Of a DNA stretch of 64,000 nucleotides, positions 34,283 to 43,950 are shown one piece after another. The notes beneath the pieces were generated by a model. It saw only the letters and a list, made by a program, of their open reading frames with translations, was not told where the DNA came from and made no database searches. The DNA is taken from NCBI RefSeq assembly GCF_017814975.1, contig NZ_JAGIQA010000028.1:1-64000 (forward strand). The letters run 5' to 3'. A program made the position numbers and the translations under genes. How positions within the stretch are numbered: position 1 is the stretch's first letter; every line of letters begins with the position of its first letter. Source of the DNA: Cupriavidus consociatus (GTDB lineage: Bacteria > Pseudomonadota > Gammaproteobacteria > Burkholderiales > Burkholderiaceae).

Positions 34283-34328
34283 AACTGTGTGGAGAATGGG
34301 TCACCGAGCACCCCTTGCTCCCCGTTCT

Positions 34329-34348
34329 GGACTAAGCTAGACTAAGTT
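34329..34348 (+). promoter_or_regulatory. Direct repeat upstream of the antitoxin gene
   Basis: ggactaagct and agactaagtt are adjacent 10-bp direct repeats about 20 bp before the ATG at 34367, a usual place for a Phd/YefM autoregulatory operator. Confidence 0.4.
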
Positions 34349-34366
34349 CGTGCTGAGGAGACAACC

Positions 34367-34603
34367 ATGCAGACGGTGAACATTCATGAGGCCAAAACGC
34401 ACCTCTCGCGGCTCATCGAAGAGGTAGCGGCGGGTGACGAGGTCGTGATTGCGAAGGCGGGCAAGCCGGTGGTCCGGCTCGTGCCGTTCGCCCAGCCAAA
34501 GCCCCCACGGCGCCTCGGCGGGCTGCAGGGCAAGATCCGCACGGCGGAGGACTTCGACGCGCCGCTCCCCGAGGACTTGCTGGCCGCCTTCGAAGGACGG
34601 TAA
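34367..34603 (+). CDS. Phd/YefM-family antitoxin
   Basis: 78 residues, starting MQTVNIHEAKTHLSRLIEEV with the Phd DNA-binding fold and continuing DEVVIAKAGKPVVRLVPF; the C-terminal LPEDLLAAFEG is the toxin-binding tail. Ribosome site gaggaga 5-11 bp before the ATG. It overlaps the VapC start (taatgc), the usual antitoxin-toxin coupling. Expected to neutralise the PIN toxin and repress the operon. Confidence 0.92.
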   Translation: MQTVNIHEAKTHLSRLIEEVAAGDEVVIAKAGKPVVRLVPFAQPKPPRRLGGLQGKIRTAEDFDAPLPEDLLAAFEGR

Positions 34604-34980
34604 TGCGCCTCCTGCTCGATACCCAGGTGTTCCTCTGGGCGGTCACGAATGACCCGAAGTTGAGCCCGACCGCGCAGCAACTGATCCTGGATGCCGAGGA
34701 GGTCTTCATCAGTGCGGCCAGCCTCTGGGAGATCTCCATCAAGGCGGGCCTCGACAAGATCGAAGTCGATGTCGACGAACTCATCGCTGAAATTCCCGCC
34801 GCAGGCTTTCGCGAGCTTCCGGTGACGAACACGCATGCCGCCGCCGTGCGTCATCTGCCCAACCACCATCGCGATCCGTTTGATCGGCTACTGGTCGCGC
34901 AGGCGATCACCGAACCCTTGCGACTGCTCTCGGCAGACGAACACGTCTGGAGGTATTCCGACCTCGTCATTCGGGTGTAG
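34603..34980 (+). CDS. vapC: VapC-type PIN toxin
   Basis: 125 residues. PIN site residues: D6 (LLLDTQVFLWA), E46 region (SAASLWEISIK), D89 region (HHRDPFDRLLVAQA) and D106 (LLSADEHVW). Type II toxin of the tRNA- or rRNA-cleaving VapC kind, full length. Plasmid maintenance is the likely role here, given kfrA and a recombinase beside it. Confidence 0.92.
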   Translation: MRLLLDTQVFLWAVTNDPKLSPTAQQLILDAEEVFISAASLWEISIKAGLDKIEVDVDELIAEIPAAGFRELPVTNTHAAAVRHLPNHHRDPFDRLLVAQAITEPLRLLSADEHVWRYSDLVIRV

Positions 34981-35080
34981 GGTCCGCAGAAACTTCGGCA
35001 GTGACGGCATAGCAGCCGAGGGCGGCCCGGTTTGACCGCTCCCCCAAGCTCCGCCGATTCTGGAAATACGGCGCCTACTC

Positions 35081-36349
35081 ATGGAATTGCTCCCGCTCCC
35101 ACCTTCGGTCGGCCCGGCCGCCCCGCTCCTCACCGCGCTTCCCATCCCGCTGGAGCGCCTGCGCCTGCCTCCGGCACTGTCTGGCGCCGCCGGCAGCAAC
35201 CGCGCCCCGGACCGGGCCACCCGCATCGCCGCGGCCGACGATCTTGCCGCCGTCACCGCCTGGCTCGCGCGCTATGCCGACAGCGCGGCGACGCTGACCG
35301 CCTACCGACGCGAGGTCGAGCGGTTGATCCTATGGGCCGTGCTGCAACTGGGCAAGCCGCTATCGTCGCTCACGCACGAGGACCTGCTCACGTACGAGCG
35401 TTTTCTGGCCGACCCGCAACCGGCCGCGCGCTGGGTGCTGGCCGGCAGCAAGAAACTTGCGCGCAGCCATCCCGACTGGCGCCCGTTTGCCGGACCACTG
35501 GCGCCCCGCAGCGTGCGCCAGGCGCTGGTGATCCTGAACGCGCTGTTCGCCTGGCTGACCGAGGCCGGCTACCTGGCCGGCAACCCGCTCGCCCTCGCCC
35601 GCCGCCGGCGCGCACCCGCCAAGGCGCGCATCACGCGGTATCTCAGTCACGAACTGTGGGAGACGGTGAAGGACTCGGTCGCGACCATGCCGACCGACAC
35701 CGCCCGCGAACGCCTGCATGCGGCGCGCTGCCGCTGGGTGCTGACCGTGCTCTACCTGGGGGGCCTGCGCGCGTCCGAGCTGACGGCCACGACCATGGGG
35801 GCCTTCTTCTGCCGGCGCGATGCCCAGGGCATCGAGCGCTGGTGGCTGGAGGTCACCGGCAAGGGCAACAAGACCCGGCTGGTGCCGGCCACCGACGAGT
35901 TGATTGCCGAACTGGCGCGCTACCGCCGCGCCAACGCCCTGCCCCCGACGCCGCAGCCCGGCGAGGCCCTGCCGCTGGTGCTGCCGGTGATCGGGCGCGA
36001 GCAACGCGCGGGGCGCGGGGATCGTGACCCCGGTTTGTCACGCGGCGCGCTGCACCTGATCCTGAAGGAAGTGTTCGGCCTGGCGGCGGCGCGCCTGCGC
36101 GCGCGCGGGCCCGAGTGGGAGGCGCAGGCCGTGCTGCTGGCCAGTGCCTCGGCGCACTGGCTGCGCCACACCGCCGGCTCGCACATGACCGACCAGCAGG
36201 TCGACCTGCGCTACGTGCGGGATAATTTTGGACATGCGTCCATCTCGACCACCAGCGGCTACCTGCACAGCGAGGAGGATGCGCGGCACCGAGCCACGCA
36301 AGAGCGGCATCGCATCGGTTGGAGCACTCACAAAGAGGAAGGCCTCTAA
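35081..36349 (+). CDS. Tyrosine recombinase/integrase
   Basis: 422 residues. N-terminal SAM-like core-binding domain (about 70-180, ADSAATLTAYRREVERLILW), then the catalytic domain with LYLGGLRASEL (Arg-I near 230), GKGNKTR (Lys), SAHWLRHTAGSHM (HxxR near 365), FGHASISTTSGYLH (His and the Tyr nucleophile near 395). All catalytic residues are present. Large plasmids of this group often encode such enzymes for dimer resolution; the site at 34255-34282 is a candidate substrate. Confidence 0.9.
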   Translation: MELLPLPPSVGPAAPLLTALPIPLERLRLPPALSGAAGSNRAPDRATRIAAADDLAAVTAWLARYADSAATLTAYRREVERLILWAVLQLGKPLSSLTHEDLLTYERFLADPQPAARWVLAGSKKLARSHPDWRPFAGPLAPRSVRQALVILNALFAWLTEAGYLAGNPLALARRRRAPAKARITRYLSHELWETVKDSVATMPTDTARERLHAARCRWVLTVLYLGGLRASELTATTMGAFFCRRDAQGIERWWLEVTGKGNKTRLVPATDELIAELARYRRANALPPTPQPGEALPLVLPVIGREQRAGRGDRDPGLSRGALHLILKEVFGLAAARLRARGPEWEAQAVLLASASAHWLRHTAGSHMTDQQVDLRYVRDNFGHASISTTSGYLHSEEDARHRATQERHRIGWSTHKEEGL

Positions 36350-37137
36350 TTCAAGCCGCATCCCGTTGCTCTGGTCGGGACAGCGCCGACTAGGGCACCG
36401 GACAGCCGACGCCGTCGCTTTTTGGAGGGCAACCGATGCGTTGCCACGTGGTGACACCGCGCTGACGACTACTGCTGCCACAGGAAAGCGGGCGCCGCAT
36501 TTTCGGCAGCCGTTCTATCGGAGTGTGTCGGCCGACTCGCATACGTGGTGGTGGCCCACACGAAGGGAGGTTCGAGTTTCGTTGCGGCGAGGATCCGTGT
36601 GTCCGGGTCCCTCGAAATATTTCGGCATCTCCATGTGGCCGCACGGGCGATGGGTAGTTCGAGAGCTGGTGCAAGGAGAACGGATATCCCCGCAAGCATG
36701 CGGCTCGTAGCAAACAAAAGTGTCTCTAGTCGACTTGCAAAGCGCAATGCCAATTCAATCATGGTTCCAGGTACTGCCATACACGTCGATTCCCAGACCT
36801 CTGTATGTGGCGCCATGCCGTCGTCGCTAATACCCGCGTATGAGCGCACTCAGCCTATGTAGGGTCAGCGCAACCCCTCCGTAGCATGGGCGGTCCGCAG
36901 CTCGCCCCCTACCCTTGTCTCAGGGCTTGCGGCTCAGTGGACAAGTGAAGCGGCGCCGATGGTTCGCCATCGCATTCCATCGATCAGAGTCCGTCGCCAG
37001 CATTCATGCGCTCACAGATTGCGCCATGCGCGCTCCTCATCATGTTCTTCCCTATCCAGTCCATTGTGATCGTTCCCACCGCAAGCCGGTTGGCGGCCTT
37101 CTTTCGCAGGCCTCTTGCCAGACATCGATCGCCGGCG
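36350..37137. other. Intergenic region with LysR-type promoter block
   Basis: No gene found in the first ~480 bp. The block at about 36838-36930 is clearly related to 43951-44045 upstream of the LysR gene: both have gtatgagc, ctatgtaggg/tacgtaggg, cagcgc, cgtag.atgg, ccctacccttt-type elements in the same order. It may be the efflux operon's regulated promoter. Confidence 0.5.
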
Positions 37138-38658
37138 ATGTCGCACAGAGCGGCACCGACGATGCAACGACAGGCCACCGTTGGGGTCTTGCAGAGCCTT
37201 GGCGTACTTGGCGCAATCTTTCTGCTGACCAGTTGCGCCAGCATGAAGGGACTGCAGACCCAGGCCAGCATCGGCGATGCCAACCGCCTTGCCGCGACCG
37301 AGTCCCTGGGTGTTACGCCCGTCTCGCCTGCGGCATGGCCAAAGCCGGCGTGGTGGAGAGGTTTTGGCGACCCGCAGCTGGATGCGCTGGTCGAAGCGGC
37401 ACTTGCCGGACAGCCGACGTTGCGTATTGCCGCGGCGCGTGTGCGTCAGGCCGAGGCACTGGCAGGCAGCGCCGAAGCCGCGCTGTATCCGCAGGGCAAC
37501 CTGAGCGGCAGGACGATGCGCCAACGCTTCAGCGAGAACGGCGCCGCACCTCCGCCGCTGGCAGGCAGCTGGCGATGGAACAGCGACGTGCTGTTCGGCC
37601 TCAGCTACGAACTGGACTTCTGGGGCAAGAACCAGGCGACGTTCGACGCCGCGCTCGATCGCTCGCGCGCCGCCAGAGTCGATTACGACGCGGCGGAGCT
37701 GGTGCTGACCACCTCCGTGGTGCGGACCTACCTGAGGCTCGACGCCGCCTACGCGCAGCGCGAGCTGACCGAACAGACCTACCGGCAGCGCGAGAACACA
37801 CTGGCACTGACGCGCCAGCGCGTTGCCGCGCAGCTCGACTCACGGCTCGACATGAAGCAGGCAGAGTCAGCACTGCCAGCCACGCGCGAACGGCTGGCGG
37901 CAGTCAACGAAGTCATTGCGCTCACGCAGAACCAGCTGGCCGCGCTGGCGGGCAAGGGGCCGGACGCCGGCGCCGATATCCGCCGCCCGCAGCTTCGCGA
38001 CAGCTTCGTCGCGGCATTGCCAGCTTCGCTGCCGGCCGAGCTGATCGGCCGCCGGCCCGACGTGGTGGCGCAGCGCTGGCTGGTCGAGGCGGCTGGCCAT
38101 GACATCAAGGCGGCCAAGGCCCAGTTCTATCCCAACATCAGTCTGACCGCCTTTGCCGGACTGCAAAGCCTGAGCCTGTCCGACTTCCTGCTGGCCGGCA
38201 GCCGCACCTTCGGCATCGGTCCGGCGATCTCGTTGCCGGTCTTCGACGGCGGCCGCCTTCGCGCCAACCTTGGCGCCAGACAAGCGGAGTATGACGCCGC
38301 GGTCGAGCAGTACAACGCCACGCTGGTCACCGCGCTGCACGACGTGGTCAACCAGCTTGTGTCGCTGCGCTGGCACTACGAGCGCGCTGGGGAACAGCAC
38401 CTGGCGCTGCAACTGACCCAGGAAGCGTATGACCTGGCCTTGGCGCGCTACCGCAGCGGGGTCGGCAACTATCTTCAGGTTCTCTCGGCCGAAGGCCAGG
38501 TACTGCAGCAGAAGCAACTGCTGATCGACCTCGAGACCCAGCAGCGCTCGCTGCACCTCGAACTGATCCGCGCCCTCGGCGGCGGATACGACCCGGCCCC
38601 CGTGCCCGCAATCGGTGCCGCCCCGGCCACGTCCCCATCAACTAGGAACGCATCATGA
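37138..38658 (+). CDS. Outer-membrane factor of tripartite efflux pump (NodT/OprM type)
   Basis: About 506 residues from 37138 (498 from the Met at 37162). The signal peptide ends in a lipobox (FLLTSC), so it is an outer-membrane lipoprotein. Two OEP repeats show the usual segments: PAWWRGFGDPQLDALVEAAL, LSYELDFWGK, ELIGRRPDVVAQRWLVEAAG, FYPNISLTAFAG and PVFDGGRLRANLGARQAEYD. It forms the trimeric TolC-like exit duct. Its stop overlaps the start of the HlyD gene (ATGA). A longer frame to 37006 has no support. Confidence 0.9.
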   Translation: MSHRAAPTMQRQATVGVLQSLGVLGAIFLLTSCASMKGLQTQASIGDANRLAATESLGVTPVSPAAWPKPAWWRGFGDPQLDALVEAALAGQPTLRIAAARVRQAEALAGSAEAALYPQGNLSGRTMRQRFSENGAAPPPLAGSWRWNSDVLFGLSYELDFWGKNQATFDAALDRSRAARVDYDAAELVLTTSVVRTYLRLDAAYAQRELTEQTYRQRENTLALTRQRVAAQLDSRLDMKQAESALPATRERLAAVNEVIALTQNQLAALAGKGPDAGADIRRPQLRDSFVAALPASLPAELIGRRPDVVAQRWLVEAAGHDIKAAKAQFYPNISLTAFAGLQSLSLSDFLLAGSRTFGIGPAISLPVFDGGRLRANLGARQAEYDAAVEQYNATLVTALHDVVNQLVSLRWHYERAGEQHLALQLTQEAYDLALARYRSGVGNYLQVLSAEGQVLQQKQLLIDLETQQRSLHLELIRALGGGYDPAPVPAIGAAPATSPSTRNAS

Positions 38659-39833
38659 CACCCGCCAGCCAACCGAATCCCGCCAACGGCAGCCAGGCAG
38701 AGCCGCCCGCGCCGCGCCCGCCGCGGAGCCGCCGCATTGTTGCCGGTCTTCTGGTCGCTGTCTGCCTTGCCGCGGCAACCGGCTATTGGGTGCGATACCA
38801 ACGCCACAAGGTATCGACCGAAAACGCCTATGTCGAAGGCAATGTGGTGCAGGTAACGTCGCAGGTCGGAGGCGTGGTCACTGCGATCCTCGCCGACAAC
38901 ACGGATATGGTTGAATCCGGCAAGACGCTGATCGAGCTCAATGGCGTCGATGCGCAACTCGCTCTTTCCGCGGCACAGGCCCAGTTGGCGCGCACCGTGC
39001 GCCAGGTGCGCGGACAGTTCGCCGCCGCCGGCCAGGATCGTGCGAACGTGGAACTGCGCTCGGTGGACCTGGCTCGCGCGCAGGAAGACCTGGAGCGCCG
39101 CACGGCGCTGGCCGCCAGCGGCGCAATCTCCGGCGAGGAACTCATCCATGCCAGGCAGGCAGTGCGCACCGCGAAGGCGTCGCTGGCCATGGCGAGCGAG
39201 CAGCTCAAGCGCAATCAGGCACTGGTCGAGCGCACCTCGGTGGACTCGCACCCTGATGTGCTGGCCGCCGCGGCGCAGGTGCGCAATGCCAGCATCGCGC
39301 TGTCGCGCACGCGCATTCCCGCGCCGACGGGAGGTGTGGTCACCAAGCGCTCGGTCCAGGTGGGGCAGCGCGTCAGCGCCGGGGTGCCGATGATGTCGGT
39401 GGTGCCGCTGCACCACCTGTGGGTCACGGCCAACCTGAAGGAATCGCAATTGCGCGATGTGCGCCTGGGCCAGGCGGTCACACTGACCACCGACCTGTAC
39501 GGCGACGGCGTGGTGTACCACGGCCGCGTCGTCGGGCAGGACGCCGGCACCGGCAGCGCCTTTGCGCTGCTGCCGGCGCAGAACGCCACTGGCAACTGGA
39601 TCAAGGTGGTGCAGCGCGTGCCGGTGCGCATCGCGCTGACACCTGCTGAAGTTGCTGCCCATCCGCTGCAGATCGGCCTGTCCATGAAGGTCTCGATCGA
39701 TACGAGCGTCCGCGACGGCAAGCGGCTGGTCGCCGCCGATGCGGAGAGCGAGAACTATCGCACCACCGTGTTCTCCGACGAGCTGGCGCGTGCCGATGAA
39801 GTGGTGCGCCGCATTGTCGAAGCCAATCTGTAA
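38655..39833 (+). CDS. EmrA/HlyD-family membrane fusion protein
   Basis: 392 residues. One N-terminal membrane helix (about 27-45, IVAGLLVAVCLAAATGYWV) and periplasmic biotinyl-lipoyl halves (VEGNVVQVTSQVGGVVTAIL near 58-77; IPAPTGGVVTKRSVQVGQRV near 224-243) around a long coiled-coil hairpin. It joins the inner-membrane MFS pump to the outer-membrane factor. Central gene of the three-gene operon, 28 bp before the MFS gene. Confidence 0.9.
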   Translation: MTPASQPNPANGSQAEPPAPRPPRSRRIVAGLLVAVCLAAATGYWVRYQRHKVSTENAYVEGNVVQVTSQVGGVVTAILADNTDMVESGKTLIELNGVDAQLALSAAQAQLARTVRQVRGQFAAAGQDRANVELRSVDLARAQEDLERRTALAASGAISGEELIHARQAVRTAKASLAMASEQLKRNQALVERTSVDSHPDVLAAAAQVRNASIALSRTRIPAPTGGVVTKRSVQVGQRVSAGVPMMSVVPLHHLWVTANLKESQLRDVRLGQAVTLTTDLYGDGVVYHGRVVGQDAGTGSAFALLPAQNATGNWIKVVQRVPVRIALTPAEVAAHPLQIGLSMKVSIDTSVRDGKRLVAADAESENYRTTVFSDELARADEVVRRIVEANL

Positions 39834-39861
39834 GCCAGCCATCATCACGGGAGACTCTGCC

Positions 39862-41385
39862 ATGACGCCCGCCAAGCCCCCACGCCTGCTGCTGCTGACG
39901 ATCGGCGCACTGACCCTGATCGACTTCCTGCAGAACGGCATGGTCGCCTTTTCCGCCGCCCCGATCATGGGCGAAATCGGCGCCAGTCCCGAGGAGTACA
40001 GCACCGTTGCCGCGGCCTACGCCAGCGTAGCGGTGCTCATGATCGCGCTGCAGCGCTGGATGGTGGAACGCATGGGATGGCGCCGCTATGTCCAGGCCGC
40101 GCTCTGCGCCGCGGCGCTCGGTGCGGTCCTGTGCGCGAATGCCGGCAGCTATCCGGCATTCCTCGTCGGCCGCATGGTGATGGCGCTCGGTTGCGCGGGC
40201 ATGGTGAACGCGTCGCGGCTGGCGGTAAACCTGATTCCGCCAGGCCCTGCGCGCTTTACAGGCATCAAGGCATTGGTCACTGGTGTTTGCACCGGCCTGG
40301 CAATCTCGCCGTGGCTGGCCTCGGCCATCGTCACCGCGGATCACTGGCCGCTGATCTTCTGGCTGGCGGCCGCTGCAGCACTGGCGCTGCTGCCAGCCAC
40401 GCGCGTCCTGCCCGCGGCCACGGTAGCGTCGGCGCAACGCTCCGATGCGCACCTGTTGCGGCTAGCCGCGCTCGCGACAGGCAGTTTCCTGGTGCTGTAT
40501 GTGCTGCAGCGCTCCTACTACGACTTCTATGCCGATCGGCTGTGGCTGGCGTGCGGCGCGGTAGCGGGCGTCAGCGCGCTGCTTGCCTTTATCTGGAGCG
40601 AATCCCGTAGCGACCGGCCGTTGCTGAAGCTGCGCAGCCTGGTCGAGCCGCGCTACCTGAGCGGACTGACGCTCTTTACGTTCTGCTACGTCACCCTCGG
40701 CGCGAACGGCTATCTGCTGCCGATCATGCTGCAACGCTCGCTGGGGCATTCATGGTCGACCGCCGGGCAGTTCTACGCGCTGGGCCTGGCGGCTGGCGTC
40801 GCAACCTGGGCGACGATGTCGCGCTTGCTGCCGCGCTGGCCCAGCCCGCGCAAGTACTTTGTCGGGGGCTTCCTGGCGCTCGCTGTTTCTGCCTGGCTGA
40901 TGAGCCGCCTTCCGCCCGCGCCTGACCTCTGGGGCCATGTGCTGCCCGCGCTTGCGCTCTATGGAGTCTTCATCATGACGCTGATTCCGGTCACCGCGAT
41001 GCAGACCTTCAACGGTGTCGCACACGATGAGTCGGTGTTCTCCAATGCGCAGCAGACCAAGAACATGCTGGGGCAGATGGGAACGGCGCTGGGCGTGACC
41101 ATTGCCACGGTCGGGCAACAGTGGCTGACGACGTTGCACTACAGCACGCTGCATGGCGCGGTGAATGTTGGCAGCCCGCAGTTCCAGGAGACCATTGCGC
41201 GCTACACGGCGGCACTCTCTGCCTCGATGGAACCCGCTCGCGCCTCGGAACTCGCCATGGTGCAGATCGCGCAGGTGCTGGCGCAGCAGTCGGCGCTACT
41301 GGCCAATCTCGACCACTTCCGCGCGCTGGCGGCGTTGTCCGCGCTCGCGATCATGGTGAGCCTGGTGCAGAAGGTGATCCGGTAA
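39862..41385 (+). CDS. MFS drug exporter (EmrB/DHA2 type)
   Basis: 507 residues from the ATG at 39862 after gggaga. About 12-14 hydrophobic helices; the first holds TLIDFLQNGMVAFSAAPIM, a DHA2-like helix 1, and LVGRMVMALGCAGMVNASRL is motif C-like. Proton-driven efflux of drugs or aromatic acids. With the two upstream genes it forms a complete EmrAB-OMF pump. The C-terminal ~60 residues are soluble. Confidence 0.88.
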   Translation: MTPAKPPRLLLLTIGALTLIDFLQNGMVAFSAAPIMGEIGASPEEYSTVAAAYASVAVLMIALQRWMVERMGWRRYVQAALCAAALGAVLCANAGSYPAFLVGRMVMALGCAGMVNASRLAVNLIPPGPARFTGIKALVTGVCTGLAISPWLASAIVTADHWPLIFWLAAAAALALLPATRVLPAATVASAQRSDAHLLRLAALATGSFLVLYVLQRSYYDFYADRLWLACGAVAGVSALLAFIWSESRSDRPLLKLRSLVEPRYLSGLTLFTFCYVTLGANGYLLPIMLQRSLGHSWSTAGQFYALGLAAGVATWATMSRLLPRWPSPRKYFVGGFLALAVSAWLMSRLPPAPDLWGHVLPALALYGVFIMTLIPVTAMQTFNGVAHDESVFSNAQQTKNMLGQMGTALGVTIATVGQQWLTTLHYSTLHGAVNVGSPQFQETIARYTAALSASMEPARASELAMVQIAQVLAQQSALLANLDHFRALAALSALAIMVSLVQKVIR

Positions 41386-41580
41386 GTACGAGGCTATGGC
41401 GGCCAGCACAACGGTGGCGAGCCATCAGCGCGCGATTGCGCTGGCCCCTGCACTGTCAGGAGGATAGTGACCCGCGCTGATGCGCGCGTTCCTGCGGGAA
41501 AAACAAGGGCGTCCAGCCTTCGACTCACTCCGAGAGAACCCGTGCACGAGCGATGCGCTGGCGATACCGGCGCTTGAGCA

Positions 41581-42042
41581 CTACGCGCTCGCGAGCTGTC
41601 CGCGCGCGAGCATGGCAAGCGTCCGGATGCCCAGCCACGGGTTGCGCAGGCATCGGCGTACCTGCTCGCTGCGCGCAACCCCTGACACGCACCAGGTGCA
41701 GAAGTGCTCGCAGTTGTTGGTCAGGAACTGATACCGGTCTTCGCCCAGGCGCGACCTGGCCCGCGCCACCACTTCCGTACCCAGATAGAGCGCGTCCGGA
41801 TCGGCCTGGACCCTGAAACCCTTTCCTGCCGCAAAGCCTGGCAACGGAATGGTCTCGACGGGACGGCGCTTCGCGGAACGGTCAAAGCCGCCATAGTGGA
41901 TGACCTGCCCCGCTCCGGCATAGATGCCGTGGTGGATGTAGCCATCGCGCTCGGTAATGAGATGGGCACCGATGGCGATCGTGCATGCTGCGCTGGCCGC
42001 CTCCGGCGACGCTGCGAGCCAGTCGAAGTACAGTGTTTCCAT
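41581..42042 (-). CDS. LRAT-domain (NlpC/P60-fold) protein
   Basis: 153 residues. HHGIYAGAGQVIHYGG near 37-52 supplies the catalytic His and NNCEHFCTWC near 108-117 the Cys of the LRAT/permuted NlpC-P60 fold. Family members are acyltransferases or thiol hydrolases. No signal peptide. Convergent with the efflux operon; its function here is unknown. Confidence 0.82.
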   Translation of the reverse strand: METLYFDWLAASPEAASAACTIAIGAHLITERDGYIHHGIYAGAGQVIHYGGFDRSAKRRPVETIPLPGFAAGKGFRVQADPDALYLGTEVVARARSRLGEDRYQFLTNNCEHFCTWCVSGVARSEQVRRCLRNPWLGIRTLAMLARGQLASA

Positions 42043-42210
42043 GGCGAGCCGCGAATTGGCTTTGCAATGACTCCCGTACCTCTGGCGGACTTCATGGTGG
42101 ACTCACCGGAGCGCTGGCCACATTCGCCCGATCAAGGGCAAAGGGCGTCCAGCCGGGGAGAGTCCTCCTCGGGAAAGGGCTTCACTGCGTTGATTTCTGA
42201 GTGGCTTCAC

Positions 42211-42241
42211 GCCGGTGCGGTCGCGTTGCGATCGCACCGGC
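42211..42241. terminator. Strong hairpin, terminator-like
   Basis: gccggtgcggtcgc-gtt-gcgatcgcaccggc, 14-bp arms with one mismatch and a 3-bp loop, followed by ctttgact. The T-run is short, so termination is likely but not certain. It may alternatively be a regulatory palindrome. Confidence 0.5.
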
Positions 42242-42515
42242 CTTTGACTCAAGGGTAGATGGCGGGGACTGCGAAACCCATTCTACGGAGGGCTGCTGCC
42301 GGCCCTACATTGGCGTCGAACGCTCATACCGGGGTATATCCGGGGCAGCACCATGGGGAATCCGCGCCAAGCGAGGCGCCTCGTTCATCCACTCCGTCAT
42401 TCCCGGAGGACGGCCCCAAGGTAGAGCGAAAGCGAGCAATCAAGCGTAATTTTTGGCATGGAGCAGGTAACGGCCGCTCACCCTCGCGTCAAAGGCAGGT
42501 GGCCCTTCCGTCTCC

Positions 42516-42562
42516 CGCCAAATGACGATCACTTTTTCCGGCCGTCCAGCCGTCATTTGGCG
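42516..42562. promoter_or_regulatory. 12-bp inverted repeat upstream of the FixJ-type regulator
   Basis: cgccaaatgacg and cgtcatttggcg are perfect inverted arms with 23 bp between, ending 67 bp before the ATG of the response regulator. The size and spacing suit a dimeric regulator, perhaps the protein's own. Confidence 0.6.
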
Positions 42563-42629
42563 CTTCCGAATCACCTAGAATGGCAGGCATAGCCCCGCGT
42601 AACCGGTCCCAGCCAAAAAGGGAGATGAG

Positions 42630-43304
42630 ATGAGTTCGTCGTCGCAGTCGACTTCTGGCCAGAAGCCTGACGACCGCAAGGAACCTGTGGTCTATGTGGT
42701 TGATGATGATGAGTCGATGCGGCTCGCCCTGCGCGGCCTGCTGCGCTCGATCGGGCTGCGGGTGGAAACCTTCGAATCGTCCCAGGAGTTCCTGGCATAC
42801 CCGAAGGACGACGCGCCCAGTTGCCTGATCCTCGACGTCAGGTTGCGCGGCGAGAGCGGCCTGGCCTTCCAGGAGCAGATTGGCAAGAGTGCCGTGCGCA
42901 TGCCCATTGTCTTCATGACCGGGCATGGCGACATCCCGATGACGGTCAAGGCCATGAAAGCCGGGGCCGTCGATTTCTTAGCCAAGCCGTTTCGCGACCA
43001 GGACATGCTCGATGCGGTCGCCAATGCACTGGCCCGCGACGGTGAGCGGCTCGCAGCTGAACGATCGATCGCGGCGCTGCGCGCCGCCTATGACTCGCTG
43101 ACGCCACGCGAACGGGAAGTGATGGTGTTTGTGGTTGGCGGCCTGATGAACAAGCAGATTGCTGGCGAACTGAATCTGAGCGAAATCACCGTAAAAATCC
43201 ACCGTGGACAGGTCATGAAAAAGATGGCGGCGCGATCCGTTGCGGAGCTCGTCAGGATGTCGGAGTCGCTGGGCGTAAAGCCGCAGCCCAGAAAGGCTGT
43301 TTAG
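42630..43304 (+). CDS. FixJ/TodT-type response regulator
   Basis: 224 residues. Receiver domain with acidic pocket VDDDES (25-29), phospho-acceptor D69 (LILDVRL), T near 96 (VFMTGHGD) and K near 119; LuxR-type HTH at about 150-210 (LTPREREVMVFVVGGLMNKQ, LNLSEITVKIHRGQV). Ribosome site gggagatgag before the ATG. Two histidine kinases in the same neighbourhood (45457-51003 and 53791-55380) have HisKA domains of the kind that pair with FixJ-type regulators. Confidence 0.9.
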   Translation: MSSSSQSTSGQKPDDRKEPVVYVVDDDESMRLALRGLLRSIGLRVETFESSQEFLAYPKDDAPSCLILDVRLRGESGLAFQEQIGKSAVRMPIVFMTGHGDIPMTVKAMKAGAVDFLAKPFRDQDMLDAVANALARDGERLAAERSIAALRAAYDSLTPREREVMVFVVGGLMNKQIAGELNLSEITVKIHRGQVMKKMAARSVAELVRMSESLGVKPQPRKAV

Positions 43305-43307
43305 AGG

Positions 43308-43345
43308 CCGGCGACAGGGTAAAGGCCGTCCTGCCTGTCGGCTGT
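43308..43345. terminator. Possible bidirectional terminator
   Basis: Between two convergent response-regulator genes, ccggcgacagg and cctgtcggc can form an imperfect stem. No clear T-run. Confidence 0.3.
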
Positions 43346-43355
43346 CCTTGCGTGG

Positions 43356-43757
43356 CTATGCCTGGTCCAGCGCGATGCTGAGCCAGTGCGCAATGGCGCC
43401 GACATCAACCGGCTTGTCCAGCACAGCCAGCGCACCGTTGGCCAGGGCCTTGGCTAGCAGATCTGGACCGGGGAATGCCGTGATGAAAATGGTTGGCGGC
43501 GCGTAACCGAGCGCCAGGATGTGCTCGTGCATCGCCAGCCCAGACATGCCGGGCATCATCACGTCGGAAATCAGGCATGACGTCTCCGCGATGTGGCCTG
43601 ACGCCAGGAATTCCTCTGCGGATGCGAACAGCCGTGTCGGCCTGCCCAGCGAGCGTATCAGGCTTCCCGTGGCGAGGCGGACGGCCTCATCGTCGTCCAC
43701 GATCGAAACTGTTTGAGCGGAACACAAAAGAGCGGCCCTCGACGTTCGGCAACGCAT
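43356..43757 (-). CDS. Stand-alone receiver domain protein
   Basis: 133 residues consisting only of a receiver: DDDE at 21-24, phospho-acceptor D65 (LISDVMMPGMSG), T near 93 (FITAFPG) and K near 114 (LDKPVD). No output domain, so it would act as a phosphate sink or through protein contact. Convergent with the FixJ-type gene. The first ~15 residues may be over-long; no strong ribosome site decides it. Confidence 0.85.
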   Translation of the reverse strand: MRCRTSRAALLCSAQTVSIVDDDEAVRLATGSLIRSLGRPTRLFASAEEFLASGHIAETSCLISDVMMPGMSGLAMHEHILALGYAPPTIFITAFPGPDLLAKALANGALAVLDKPVDVGAIAHWLSIALDQA

Positions 43758-43950
43758 GCAACATAGCCATTGCCAGCTAGTGAAACAGCACCCCTGGCAC
43801 TACCTTGCCTTTACGATTACAAGCCTAAATCCCATGACCGAGCCCTGGAATCATACGAACGTATAAGACCCCGCCAGTTCCTCGCAACGGAAAGTGTCGG
43901 CGCGGCGGATACCGCACTTCCGCACGCCGCCGTCGCGCCGCGTCATACCT

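Larger units (their letters stand above)
42043..42629. other. Intergenic region with a strong hairpin and an operator-like repeat
   Basis: No gene seen. It holds the 14-bp-arm hairpin at 42211-42241 and the 12-bp inverted repeat at 42516-42562 described separately. Confidence 0.5.

Noticed and set aside
38475..40004. 509-aa minus-strand ORF opposite the efflux genes
   Set aside because: Spans two clear genes in antisense and has no ribosome site or domain.
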